DNA from: Antribacter soli
Lineage (GTDB): Bacteria > Actinomycetota > Actinomycetes > Actinomycetales > Cellulomonadaceae
Direction of reading: 5' to 3'
DNA length: 64,000 nt
Assembly (NCBI RefSeq): GCF_021568775.1
Contig: NZ_JAKGSG010000034.1
Span: 1-64,000 of the forward strand
Shown here: positions 52,007 to 60,515 of the stretch, one piece after another
Position numbering within the stretch: the first letter of the stretch is position 1
How the letters are laid out: each line of letters begins with the position of its first letter
Made by a program: the position numbers and the translations under genes
The notes under the pieces: generated by a model
What the model was told of the DNA's origin: nothing
The model's input: only the letters and a program-made list of their open reading frames with translations
The model's database searches: none

Positions 52007-53342
52007 GAGGTAGGGGGGCGGTTCGCGCACGGGACCGCACCACCAGCGACATCGCCGCCGCGGCCGCGCAGAGCAGCCCCGCGCCGTACCAGACGAGGTC
52101 GTACGACCCGGTCGCGTCCCGCACGAGGCCACCGGCGTAGGCGACCACGCCCGCGCCCACCTGGTGCGAGGCGAGCACCCACCCGAAGACGATGGCCGCG
52201 TCCTCGCCGTAGATCTCCCGGCACAGCGCCAGCGTGGGCGGCACGGTCGCGACCCAGTCGAGACCGTAGAACACGATGAAGAAGATCATCGGCGGCTCGA
52301 CCTGCGGCGCCATGAGCCCGGGCAGGAACAGCAGCGAGATGCCGCGCAGCGTGTAGTAGACGCCGAGGAGCACGCGGGGCGACCAGCGGTCGGTGAACCA
52401 CCCGGACGCGATGGTGCCGACGACGTCGAACAGCCCGATGACGGCCAGGAGCGACGCGGCCGCGGTGATCGGCATCCCGTGGTCGTGCGCCGCGGGTACG
52501 AAGTGCGTCTTGACGAGGCCGTTCGTCGACGCCCCGCAGATCGCGAACGCGCCGGCCAGGAGCCAGAACGGGCCGGTGCGCGCGGCCCGCCCGAGCACGC
52601 GCAGGGTCCGCACCGCGGCGCCGTGCACCGGCGCGGGCTTGGGCACGTAGGTGCCGCCGTACGGTGCGAGGCCCAGGTCGGCGGGGTGGTCGCGCAGCCA
52701 GAGCAGCACGAGCGGCACGACGAGCGCGGCCGTGATCGCGACCGTCACCGACACGGACTGCCAGCCCCGTTGCTCCACCAGCCACGACATGAGCGGCAGG
52801 AACACGAGCTGCCCGGACGCGCCGGCGGCCGTGAGGATGCCGCTCACCAGGCCGCGCCGGGCGACGAACCAGCGGCTGGTCACGGTTGCCGTGAACGCCA
52901 GCGCCATGCACCCGCTGCCCAGGCCGACGAGCACGCCCCAGCACAGGACGAACTGCCACGGCTCGGTCATCCACATCGTCAGCAGGGCGCCCGTCGCGAT
53001 GACGCCGAGCGCCGTCGCGACGACGGGCCGCATCCCGAACCGGTCCATGAGGGCCGCGGCGAACGGGGCGGTGAGGCCGTAGAGCGCGAGCTGCACGGAG
53101 ACGCCGAGACCCACGGTCGCCCGCGACCAGCCCAGGTCGGCGTTCAGCGGCTCGACGAGCAGCCCGGGCGCGGACGCGAACGCGGCCGCGCCCACGATGG
53201 TCAGGAAGCTCACGGCGGCGACCCACCACGCGGGGTGGACGCGCCGCAGTGGCCGACGCCGGCCGCCCGGCTCCGCGGGTCCGGTCGCCGACGCTCCCGT
53301 CGGCGGGGTGCTCGGCGAGGCGTGGGTGGTGACGTCGGTCAT
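52002..53342 (-). CDS. MFS transporter
   Basis: A 446-aa major-facilitator permease with about twelve hydrophobic segments (for example VAAVSFLTIVGAAAFASAPG, LALYGLTAPFAAALMDRFGM). The loop 2-3 motif reads DRFGMRPVVA. A cytoplasmic N-terminus of about 35 residues and a central loop near residue 230 are present. Its layout resembles the oxalate/formate-antiporter-like monocarboxylate branch. The substrate is unknown. Divergent from the GlxA-type regulator (72 bp) and convergent with the acyl-CoA dehydrogenase. Confidence 0.9.
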   Translation of the reverse strand: MTDVTTHASPSTPPTGASATGPAEPGGRRRPLRRVHPAWWVAAVSFLTIVGAAAFASAPGLLVEPLNADLGWSRATVGLGVSVQLALYGLTAPFAAALMDRFGMRPVVATALGVIATGALLTMWMTEPWQFVLCWGVLVGLGSGCMALAFTATVTSRWFVARRGLVSGILTAAGASGQLVFLPLMSWLVEQRGWQSVSVTVAITAALVVPLVLLWLRDHPADLGLAPYGGTYVPKPAPVHGAAVRTLRVLGRAARTGPFWLLAGAFAICGASTNGLVKTHFVPAAHDHGMPITAAASLLAVIGLFDVVGTIASGWFTDRWSPRVLLGVYYTLRGISLLFLPGLMAPQVEPPMIFFIVFYGLDWVATVPPTLALCREIYGEDAAIVFGWVLASHQVGAGVVAYAGGLVRDATGSYDLVWYGAGLLCAAAAAMSLVVRSRARTAPLPR

Positions 53343-53413
53343 GAGGAGAAGCCTCCGGCAGACGCGGCGCGCCGACGAGTGGCCCGAACGTCACTCTTCG
53401 CTACGATCGGGCC

Positions 53414-54412
53414 ATGACTGTCGTCGACGGAGCCGGGCCGGCGCCCGTGCCGCACCGCGTCGCCGTCCTGGTGCGGCACGGGTTCATCCCGCTGGAGCTG
53501 GGCATCCCGCACCGCATCTTCGGGCGGGCTCGTGACGCGGCGGGCCGGCCGCTGTACGAGGTGGTCACGTGCACCCCCACGCCCGGCGCGGTGCGCTCGG
53601 ACACGGACGTCACGGTGCTCGTGGAGCGCGGCCCCGAGGCCCTCGCGGAGGCGGACACCGTCATCTTCCCGGCTGCGCTCGACGGCGGCCCGGAGCTGCG
53701 GGAGGGCAGGCTCTCGGACGAGGCCGCCGTCGCCCTGGGCCACGTGCGGCCCGGCACCCGGCTCGTGTCCATCTGCGTGGGCAGCTTCGTGCTCGCGGCA
53801 GCGGGCCTGCTCGACGGCCGCCCGGCCGCGACGCACTGGGCGGACGCCGACGACTTCCGGCGCTTCTTCCCCAAGGTCCGGCTCGACGCGGACGTGCTCT
53901 ACGTGGACGACGGCGACATCCTCACCTCGGCCGGCGTCGCCTCCGGGCTGGACCTGTGCCTGCACCTGGTGCGGCGAGACCACGGGGCGGCCGTGGCCGA
54001 CGAGGTGGCGCGCCGCACCGTCGTCCCGCCGCATCGCGACGGAGGCCAGGCCCAGTACGTGCGCCGCCCCGTGCCTTCGCCGGGCGACGCCAGCACGGCC
54101 GCCGCGCGGGCGTGGGTGCTGGAGCGGCTCGACACCCCGGTCACGCTGGGCGACCTGGCCGCCCGCTGCTCCATGAGCGTGCGCACGTTCACGCGCCGCT
54201 TCCGCGAGGAGACGGGCGACAGCCCGGGCGCGTGGCTCGTGCGCCGGCGCCTCGAGCGTGCTCGGACCCTGCTGGAGAGCACCGACCTGCCCGTCGAGCA
54301 GGTCGCTGCGCAGGCCGGCTTCGGCACCGCGCAGTCGCTGCGGCTGCGGATGCAGGAGGTGCTCGGCACGACCCCGACGGCCTACCGCAGGACGTTCCTC
54401 GTCACGCGGTAG
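53414..54412 (+). CDS. GlxA family transcriptional regulator (DJ-1/PfpI domain plus AraC HTH)
   Basis: A 332-aa regulator. The N-terminal DJ-1/PfpI (class I amidotransferase-like) domain includes RLVSICVGSFVLAAAGLLDG with the nucleophile-elbow Cys near residue 119. The C-terminal AraC domain carries two HTHs: VTLGDLAARCSMSVRTFTRR and VEQVAAQAGFGTAQSLRLRM, ending TPTAYRRTF. It is divergent from the MFS gene and probably controls it. The PLP-enzyme gene follows 35 bp downstream on the same strand. Confidence 0.92.
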   Translation: MTVVDGAGPAPVPHRVAVLVRHGFIPLELGIPHRIFGRARDAAGRPLYEVVTCTPTPGAVRSDTDVTVLVERGPEALAEADTVIFPAALDGGPELREGRLSDEAAVALGHVRPGTRLVSICVGSFVLAAAGLLDGRPAATHWADADDFRRFFPKVRLDADVLYVDDGDILTSAGVASGLDLCLHLVRRDHGAAVADEVARRTVVPPHRDGGQAQYVRRPVPSPGDASTAAARAWVLERLDTPVTLGDLAARCSMSVRTFTRRFREETGDSPGAWLVRRRLERARTLLESTDLPVEQVAAQAGFGTAQSLRLRMQEVLGTTPTAYRRTFLVTR

Positions 54413-54447
54413 CGGACGCTTCCCGGGCCGCGCCGTATCCTCGCCGC

Positions 54448-55590
54448 ATGAGCACCGAGCACGGCCCCCTGTCGCCCTCCACCCTCGTCGTCACGTCGGG
54501 CCGGCCGCCCCGGGTGCAGGGCGGGCCGGTGAACCCGCCGGTGGTGCTGAGCTCGACGTACGTGTCGCAGGGCGTCGTCGGCCCGGGCGAGCTGCTCTAC
54601 ACCCGGTCGGGCACGGAGACGTGGGAGCCGTTCGAGCAGGCGCTCGCCGCCCTGGAGGGCGCTGCCCAGCCGGGCGTGGTCTTCGGGTCGGGCATGGCGA
54701 CGGTCGCCGCCGTGCTCTCCGCGGTGCCCGACCGCGGGGTCCTCGTGGTCCCGCGGCACGCCTACCAGGTGAGCCTCGGGTACGCGGACGACCTGGCCGT
54801 GCGTCACGGCGTCGAGGTGCGCCGCGTGGACATCGCGGACACCGACCAGGTGGTCGCCGCGCTCGACGGCGCGGACGTGGTGCTCGTCGAGTCCCCGACC
54901 AACCCCATGCTCGAGGTGGCTGACCTGCCCACGCTGCTCGCCGCCGCCCACGAGCGCGGCGTGCGGTCGGTCGTGGACAACACCTTCGCGACGCCCCTCG
55001 GGCAGAACCCCCTCGCCCACGGCGCCGACGTCGTGTTCCACTCGGTGACCAAGTACCTCGCCGGGCACTCCGACGTCGTGCTGGGCGCCGCCGTGACGAA
55101 CGATGCCGCGATCGCGGCCGAGCTGCGGGCGTACCGGACCCTCCACGGGTCCATCGCGGGCCCGTTCGAGGTGTGGCTGGCGTTGCGCGGCCTGCGCACG
55201 CTCGCGCTGCGCGTGGAGCGCGCGCAGGCGAACGCGACCGAGCTCGCCCGTCGCCTCGCCGACCACCCCGCCGTCGTCGAGGTGCGTCACCCGTCGCTGC
55301 CGTCGGACCCCGGCCACGACCGGGCCGCGCGGCAGATGAACGGCTTCGGCGCGATCATCGGCCTGCGCCCCCGCGGGGGCGTCCAGGGGGCCGACGGCGT
55401 CGTCGCCGCCCTGCGCCTGTGGGTGCCCGCCACCTCGCTCGGCGGGGTCGAGTCGAGCCTCGAGCGCCGCCGCCGCTTCCCCACGGAGTCCCTCACCGTG
55501 CCGGAGGACCTGCTGCGCCTCTCCGTCGGCGTCGAGGACGTCGAGGACCTCTGGGCGGACCTGGACGGGGCGCTGCGCACGCTGCTCTGA
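54448..55590 (+). CDS. Cys/Met metabolism PLP-dependent enzyme (cystathionine gamma-synthase/lyase-like)
   Basis: A 380-aa fold-type I PLP enzyme. LLYTRSGTETWEPFEQALAA, VVFGSGMATVAAVLSAV, VLVESPTNPMLEVADLP, VVDNTFATPLGQNPLAHGAD and the PLP-lysine motif HSVTKYLAGHSDVVLGA are diagnostic; GVESSLERR is the late motif. It can be synthase, lyase or methionine gamma-lyase by sequence alone. The ATG at 54448 gives a normal length. No Met regulators or SAM riboswitch are visible. It follows the GlxA-type regulator. Confidence 0.9.
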   Translation: MSTEHGPLSPSTLVVTSGRPPRVQGGPVNPPVVLSSTYVSQGVVGPGELLYTRSGTETWEPFEQALAALEGAAQPGVVFGSGMATVAAVLSAVPDRGVLVVPRHAYQVSLGYADDLAVRHGVEVRRVDIADTDQVVAALDGADVVLVESPTNPMLEVADLPTLLAAAHERGVRSVVDNTFATPLGQNPLAHGADVVFHSVTKYLAGHSDVVLGAAVTNDAAIAAELRAYRTLHGSIAGPFEVWLALRGLRTLALRVERAQANATELARRLADHPAVVEVRHPSLPSDPGHDRAARQMNGFGAIIGLRPRGGVQGADGVVAALRLWVPATSLGGVESSLERRRRFPTESLTVPEDLLRLSVGVEDVEDLWADLDGALRTLL

Positions 55591-55679
55591 GCGCCGGCCA
55601 GGTCACGGTTCCGTAGCGGTCCGGACACCTCGGGCGAGCCGTCCGGGCGTGTTCGGCAGTCCCTTCCTACGCTCGCGGG

Positions 55680-56351
55680 ATGACAACCTCACGTGCCCGG
55701 TCGACGGCGCTCGGACTCCTCGCGGCAGCCCTGCTGACCCTGACCGCCTGCACCACCGGCGGCAACGACACCCCGACACCGGGTGCGACTTCCGCGGAGG
55801 CGACCGAGACGGCGTCGGCCACGCCGGAGGGCTCGCCGAGCACCTCGGACTCGGCGACCAGCGACGACACGGCCGACGCAGCCATTGACGTCACGACCGT
55901 GTCGCCGTTCCCCGCGAACACCGAGCCGGACACGTCGGACCCGAGCGGGACCGGGCTCCTCACCGTCGTGGACGTCCGCACCGGGCGCCACGAGGGCTAC
56001 GACCGGGTGGTCTTCGAGCTCGACGGCACGGGCGAGGCGACCCCGGGCTGGGCCGTCCTGTACGTCGACCAGGCGACCGACGACGGCAGCGGCAACCCCG
56101 TCGAGGTCGAAGGGGACGCCATCCTCTCGGTCCTCATCCACGGGACGGCATACCCCGAGGACAGCGGCGTCGAGGAGTTCGCCGGCGAGCGGGTCCAGCC
56201 CGAGGACACCGAGGCCGTGAAGGAGGTCGTCTACCGGTACATCTTCGAGGGCGACACGAGCTCGTTCATCGGCATCGACGGGGAGCGCAAGCCGTTCCGG
56301 GCGTTCCTCGTCGAGGACCCCGTGCGGGTCGTCGTCGACATCCAGCACTGA
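55680..56351 (+). CDS. AMIN-like domain lipoprotein, copy 1
   Basis: A 223-aa predicted lipoprotein. Signal peptide SRARSTALGLLAAALLTLTA with lipobox LTAC (residues about 21-24), then a Thr/Ser/Asp/Glu-rich linker (about 25-95). The C-terminal domain begins VVDVRTGRHEGYDRVVFELD and ends FLVEDPVRVVVDIQH, the AMIN-like fold thought to bind cell-wall polymers. It is a tandem paralogue of the gene at 56452, and no enzyme domain is attached. It follows the PLP-enzyme gene by 89 bp. Confidence 0.85.
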   Translation: MTTSRARSTALGLLAAALLTLTACTTGGNDTPTPGATSAEATETASATPEGSPSTSDSATSDDTADAAIDVTTVSPFPANTEPDTSDPSGTGLLTVVDVRTGRHEGYDRVVFELDGTGEATPGWAVLYVDQATDDGSGNPVEVEGDAILSVLIHGTAYPEDSGVEEFAGERVQPEDTEAVKEVVYRYIFEGDTSSFIGIDGERKPFRAFLVEDPVRVVVDIQH

Positions 56352-56451
56352 GCCTCGGCACGGGTGGCGGTTCAGCGACGGTTCGGCCTCATTTCGGCCA
56401 CGAAAGGTGCTAACTGGGGCGAGTGGGGAGCACCCTCCCTACGATCGGGCC

Positions 56452-57117
56452 ATGAGCATCTCACGCACCCGGGCGACGACGCTCGGCATCCTGACCGCCG
56501 CAGTGCTGGCCCTGACCGGGTGCACCGACGGCGACGACGACGCCACCCCCACGACGGGCGGCACGACGACGGCTGCGACCCCGACGCCGTCGGACACCAC
56601 CACGACCGCGAGTCCGAGCCCCATCGCGACCGACGACGGCACCGACGCCGACGACGACGCCGCCGCGCCGCCCTTCCCGGCGGACACGAGCACCGACACG
56701 AGCGAACCGTCGGGCACCGCCCTGCTCACCGTGACGGACGTCCGCACGGGCCGCCACGAGGGCTACGACCGCGTCGTCTTCGAGCTGGGCGGCACGGGCG
56801 AGGGCGTCCCCGGCTGGCGGGTCGAGTACGTCCCCGAGGCGCTCGACGACGGCAGCGGCAACGCGGTCGAGGTGGACGGAGACTCGATCCTGCAGGTCGT
56901 GATCTCGGGCACCGCGATGCCCCTCGACAGCGGGGTCACGGAGTGGCCGGGCGACCGGCTCGCGCCCACGGACACCGAGGCGGTCAAGGAGGTCGTGTAC
57001 CGCTTCGTCTTCGAGGGTTACTCCACCGCGTTCATCGGGGTCGACGGCGACCCCCGGCCGTTCCGGGCGTTCCTCCTGGAGGACCCGGTCCGCGTGGTGG
57101 TGGACGTCCGGGACTGA
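56452..57117 (+). CDS. AMIN-like domain lipoprotein, copy 2
   Basis: A 221-aa paralogue of the gene at 55680. The ATG at 56452 (MSISRTRATTLGILTAAVLA) starts the signal peptide with lipobox LTGC; the upstream ATG is not needed. A Thr/Asp-rich linker precedes VTDVRTGRHEGYDRVVFELG, and the C-terminus is FLLEDPVRVVVDVRD. The two copies share TGRHEGYDRVVFEL and EDTEAVKEVVYR-type segments, showing recent tandem duplication with divergence concentrated in the linker. Convergent with gpsA, 10 bp away. Confidence 0.85.
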   Translation: MSISRTRATTLGILTAAVLALTGCTDGDDDATPTTGGTTTAATPTPSDTTTTASPSPIATDDGTDADDDAAAPPFPADTSTDTSEPSGTALLTVTDVRTGRHEGYDRVVFELGGTGEGVPGWRVEYVPEALDDGSGNAVEVDGDSILQVVISGTAMPLDSGVTEWPGDRLAPTDTEAVKEVVYRFVFEGYSTAFIGVDGDPRPFRAFLLEDPVRVVVDVRD

Positions 57118-57131
57118 GCCCGCCGGCTCAG
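57114..57131. terminator. Compact CTGAGCC-CGCC-GGCTCAG hairpin using both stop codons
   Basis: A 7-bp perfect stem with a CGCC loop joins two convergent genes. The TGA of the AMIN-like gene (57115-57117) and the TGA of gpsA (complement of 57128-57130) are its arms. The arm sequence equals the ends of the 3' repeat family seen behind obgE. Confidence 0.6.
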
Positions 57132-58177
57132 TACACGCCCTCGGACTTCTGCGGGCGGGACAGGAGCGTCGACGCGAGGTCCGACAGGGGCAGCGCGCCG
57201 CTGAGCACCCCGACGACGCCCGCCGTGATCGGCATCTCGACGCCGTGCTTGCCCGCGAGCTCGAGCACCGACTGCGAGGACTTCACGCCCTCGGCGGTGC
57301 CACCCGTCGCGGCGATCGCCTCGTCGAGCGTGAGCCCCTGACCGATGTGCTTGCCGAGCGTGTGGTTGCGGGAGAGCGGCGACGCGCACGTCGCGACGAG
57401 GTCGCCCATGCCGGCCAGGCCGGAGAACGTCTCGGCCTCCGCACCCAGGGCCAGCCCCAGCCGCGTGATCTCCACCAGGCCGCGCGTGATGAGCGTGGCC
57501 GTGGTGTTCCACCCGAAGCCACGGCCCTGGGCCATGCCGACGGCCAGGGCGATGATGTTCTTCACCGCACCGCACAGCTCGACGCCCACGACGTCGTCGT
57601 TCGTGTAGGGCCGGAAGTACGCGTTGGAGCAGGCGGTCGCGACGAAGCGCGCCGTCTCCTCGCTCACGGACGCCACGACGGTGGCCGTCGGCTGCCTCGT
57701 CGCGATCTCGAGGGCGAGGTTCGGCCCCGACACCACGGCGACCCGTTCGGCGGGGACTCCCAGCGCCTCCGACACGACCTGGCTCATCCGCTTGTCGGTG
57801 GTGAGCTCGACGCCCTTCATGAGCGACACGACGACGGCGCCGGGCTCCACCAGGTGAGCCAGGCCCGTCAGCGTGGCACGGGCGACCTGCGAGGGGATCG
57901 CCACGACGACGAGCTGCGCGCCCGCCAGCGCCTCGGCGGCATCCGTGGTGCCGGTCATGACGGGCAGCTCGACGCCGGGCAGGTACTTCTCGTTGCGGCG
58001 CTCTGTCGTCACGGACCGGGCCACGGCCTCGTCACGGCCCCAGAGGGCGACGTGGCAGCCGGCGTCGGCAAGGACCGTCGCGAAGGTCGTGCCCCAGGCG
58101 CCCGAGCCGAGCACGGCGGCGCGCACGCCGGCCGGCACCTCCGCGGCCTGCTCGGGGGTGCTCCGGTCCGCGCTCAC
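57128..58177 (-). CDS. gpsA: Glycerol-3-phosphate dehydrogenase [NAD(P)+]
   Basis: GpsA (349 aa) makes sn-glycerol-3-phosphate for phospholipids. The Rossmann motif AAVLGSGAWGTTFATVLADA, IPSQVAR, LMKGVELTTDKRMSQV, SGPNLALEIA, AVKNIIALAVGMAQG (catalytic Lys) and GLAGMGDLVATCASPLSRN are diagnostic. The GTG at 58177 overlaps the plsC stop (GTGA). It is co-transcribed with murA and plsC in the order murA-plsC-gpsA. Confidence 0.97.
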   Translation of the reverse strand: MSADRSTPEQAAEVPAGVRAAVLGSGAWGTTFATVLADAGCHVALWGRDEAVARSVTTERRNEKYLPGVELPVMTGTTDAAEALAGAQLVVVAIPSQVARATLTGLAHLVEPGAVVVSLMKGVELTTDKRMSQVVSEALGVPAERVAVVSGPNLALEIATRQPTATVVASVSEETARFVATACSNAYFRPYTNDDVVGVELCGAVKNIIALAVGMAQGRGFGWNTTATLITRGLVEITRLGLALGAEAETFSGLAGMGDLVATCASPLSRNHTLGKHIGQGLTLDEAIAATGGTAEGVKSSQSVLELAGKHGVEMPITAGVVGVLSGALPLSDLASTLLSRPQKSEGVY

Positions 58178-58926
58178 GGGCGCTCCACCGGCGGGTAGAC
58201 GGTGCGCTTGGTCTCGTACTCGGGGTGCAGGCGCAGGTCGAACCGCTTCTCGGGCGCCTTCTCGCCGCGGATCTCCTCGAGGAGAGCGGTGATCGCGTCC
58301 ATCACGCGGGTGGTCGCCTCGCGCAGGACGGCGGAGTCGGTGGGCCGGTCGTACAGGTCCGAGAGGTCGACCGGCGGGCCGGCCCACACCCACACCTTCT
58401 TGCGGGGGAACGGGCGCAGCGTGCGGCCGTAGCGCGGCATGATCTCGGTGACGCCCCACTGCGCGATCGGGACCACGGGCATGCGGGTCGCCAGCGCGAT
58501 GCGCGCGAGACCGGTCTTGCCCTCCATCGGCCACAGGTCGGGGTCCCGCGTCAGGGTGCCCTCGGGGAGGATCGCCACACAGGCGCCCTGGCCGAGCTGG
58601 TCGCGGGCCGCCATGAGGGACTGCCCGGCCGCGACCGAGCCGCGATCGACCGGGATCATCCGGGTCGCGCGCAGCGCGAAGCCCACAGGCGAGTCGAACA
58701 GAGCCCGCTTGGCGAGGATCCGCGGCTCGACGCCCTGGTCGAAGATGTAGTGCGCGAACGACAGGGCGTCGAGCTCCGTGACGTGGTTGCCCGCGGCGAT
58801 GAAGCCGTCGGGCTGCTGGAGGTGCTCACCGCCGCGCCAGTCGTAGCGGCACATGGCGAACATCAGGTGGCGCACGATCCAGGCAACAGCCCGGTAGGCG
58901 CGGGAGTCGGGTCTAGCGATGGGCAC
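58174..58926 (-). CDS. plsC: 1-acyl-sn-glycerol-3-phosphate acyltransferase (PlsC family)
   Basis: A 250-aa lysophospholipid acyltransferase making phosphatidic acid. The HX4D motif is in GNHVTELDAL (about residue 48), motif III is AILPEGTLTR, and MEGKTGLARIALATRMPVVP follows. The GTG at 58926 removes an unlikely upstream extension. It overlaps gpsA by 4 bp and starts 37 bp after murA. The functional link to gpsA is direct: G3P made by GpsA enters the pathway leading to this step. Confidence 0.93.
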   Translation of the reverse strand: MPIARPDSRAYRAVAWIVRHLMFAMCRYDWRGGEHLQQPDGFIAAGNHVTELDALSFAHYIFDQGVEPRILAKRALFDSPVGFALRATRMIPVDRGSVAAGQSLMAARDQLGQGACVAILPEGTLTRDPDLWPMEGKTGLARIALATRMPVVPIAQWGVTEIMPRYGRTLRPFPRKKVWVWAGPPVDLSDLYDRPTDSAVLREATTRVMDAITALLEEIRGEKAPEKRFDLRLHPEYETKRTVYPPVERP

Positions 58927-58963
58927 GGGCCCACAGCCTACCCGCGGTGAGGCTGCCCGACCC

Positions 58964-60280
58964 TCAGCCGCGCGCGACGTCCGCGCCGAGCGCGACCAGC
59001 TTGTCCTGGAAGTTCTCGTAGCCGCGGTCGATGAGGCCGATGCCGCGGACCGTCGACCGGCCCTGGGCCGCGAGCGCGGCGATGAGGTGGGAGAAGCCCC
59101 CGCGCAGGTCGGGCACCTCGATGTCCGCGGCATGCAGCGGGGTGGGCCCCGAGATCACGGCGGAGTGGTGGAAGTTGCGCTGCCCGAAGCGGCAGTCGCG
59201 CCCGCCGAGGCACTCCTTGTAGACCTGGATCGTGGCGCCCATCTTGCGCAGCGCGTCGGCGAAGCCGAAGCGGTTCTCGTACACGGTCTCGTGCACGATG
59301 GACAGGCCCTTGGCCTGCGTGAGCGCCACGACGAGCGGCTGCTGCCAGTCCGTCATGAAGCCGGGGTGCACGTCGGTCTCGAGCACGATCGAGTGCAGGT
59401 CGCCGCCCGCGTGCCAGAACCGGATGCCGTCGTCCTGGACGTCGAACCGGCCGCCGACCTTCCGGAACGTGTTGAGGAACGTCATCATCTCGGGCTGGGT
59501 CGCGCCCTTGACGGTGATGTCGCCGCCCGTCGCGAGCGCCGCCGACGCCCAGGAGGCGGTCTCGATGCGGTCGCTCAGCGCGGTGTGGCTGTAGCCCTCG
59601 AGGCGGTCCACGCCCTCGATGCGGATCACGCGGTCGGTGTCGACCGAGATGATGGCGCCCATCTTCTGCAGGACCGCGATGAGGTCCATGATCTCGGGCT
59701 CGATCGCCGCACCGTCGAGCTCGGTGATGCCCTCGGCGCGCACGGCCGTGAGGAGGAGCTGCTCGGTGGCGCCGACGCTCGGGTACGGCAGCGCGATCTT
59801 CGTGCCCTGCAGGCGCCGCGGCGCACGGAGCTGGATGCCGTTCGGCAGCTTGTCCACGACGGCGCCGAACTGGCGCAGGATGTCGAGGTGGTAGTTGATC
59901 GGCCGGTCGCCGATCCGGCAGCCGCCCAGGTCGGGGATGAACGCCTCGCCGAGGCGGTGCAGCAGGGGGCCGCAGAACAGGATCGGGATGCGGCTGGAGC
60001 CGGCGTGGGCGTCGATGTCCGCGACGTGCGCCGACTCGACGTTCGACGGGTCGAGGTCCAGGATCCCGGCGTCGGTGTCGTACTTGACGTTCACGCCGTG
60101 CAGGTCGAGGAGGCCGGAGACGACGGCGACGTCGCGAATCCTGGGTACGTTCCGCAGCACGCTCGGGGTCTCGCCGAGCAGCGAGGCAACCATCGCCTTC
60201 GACACGAAGTTCTTCGCGCCTCGCACGGTGATCGTCCCGCGCAGCGGGTTGCCGCCGTTCACGTAGAGCAAGTCGTTCAT
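58964..60280 (-). CDS. murA: UDP-N-acetylglucosamine 1-carboxyvinyltransferase
   Basis: MurA (438 aa) adds enolpyruvate to UDP-GlcNAc, the committed step of peptidoglycan synthesis. MNDLLYVNGGNPLRGTITVR then GAKNFVSKAMVASLL is the N-terminus. The catalytic-loop Cys is kept in LGGCRIGDRPINYHLD, and TDWQQPLVVALTQAKG and VPDLRGGFSHLIAALAAQG are family motifs. The cysteine form implies the classical fosfomycin target; this is a residue observation, not a resistance test. The ATG at 60280 has only a weak GAGG site. Confidence 0.96.
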   Translation of the reverse strand: MNDLLYVNGGNPLRGTITVRGAKNFVSKAMVASLLGETPSVLRNVPRIRDVAVVSGLLDLHGVNVKYDTDAGILDLDPSNVESAHVADIDAHAGSSRIPILFCGPLLHRLGEAFIPDLGGCRIGDRPINYHLDILRQFGAVVDKLPNGIQLRAPRRLQGTKIALPYPSVGATEQLLLTAVRAEGITELDGAAIEPEIMDLIAVLQKMGAIISVDTDRVIRIEGVDRLEGYSHTALSDRIETASWASAALATGGDITVKGATQPEMMTFLNTFRKVGGRFDVQDDGIRFWHAGGDLHSIVLETDVHPGFMTDWQQPLVVALTQAKGLSIVHETVYENRFGFADALRKMGATIQVYKECLGGRDCRFGQRNFHHSAVISGPTPLHAADIEVPDLRGGFSHLIAALAAQGRSTVRGIGLIDRGYENFQDKLVALGADVARG

Positions 60281-60515
60281 GTCCTCGTCGTCGTCTCGTC
60301 GGTGGAGCACGGGTGGGGCGCACGGCGGGGGCCGCGACCGGACGATCCTGCCCTCCGTGGTCCGCGGGTGCCAACACGGGGCCCCTCGTTCACCACACCT
60401 TCACTCCGTCGGCCGGGTTCCAGGGGAAGCGACACGCCGCACAGCGCGTCAAGGGTGCAATCAGGATGTGAGACAGCACTTTCGCAATCCGGACCCGCTG
60501 CCTAGCCTCGCGGGC

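Noticed and set aside
54413-54448. SAM or other sulfur-related riboswitch before the Cys/Met PLP enzyme
   Set aside because: Only 35 bp separate it from the GlxA gene, with no structured leader.
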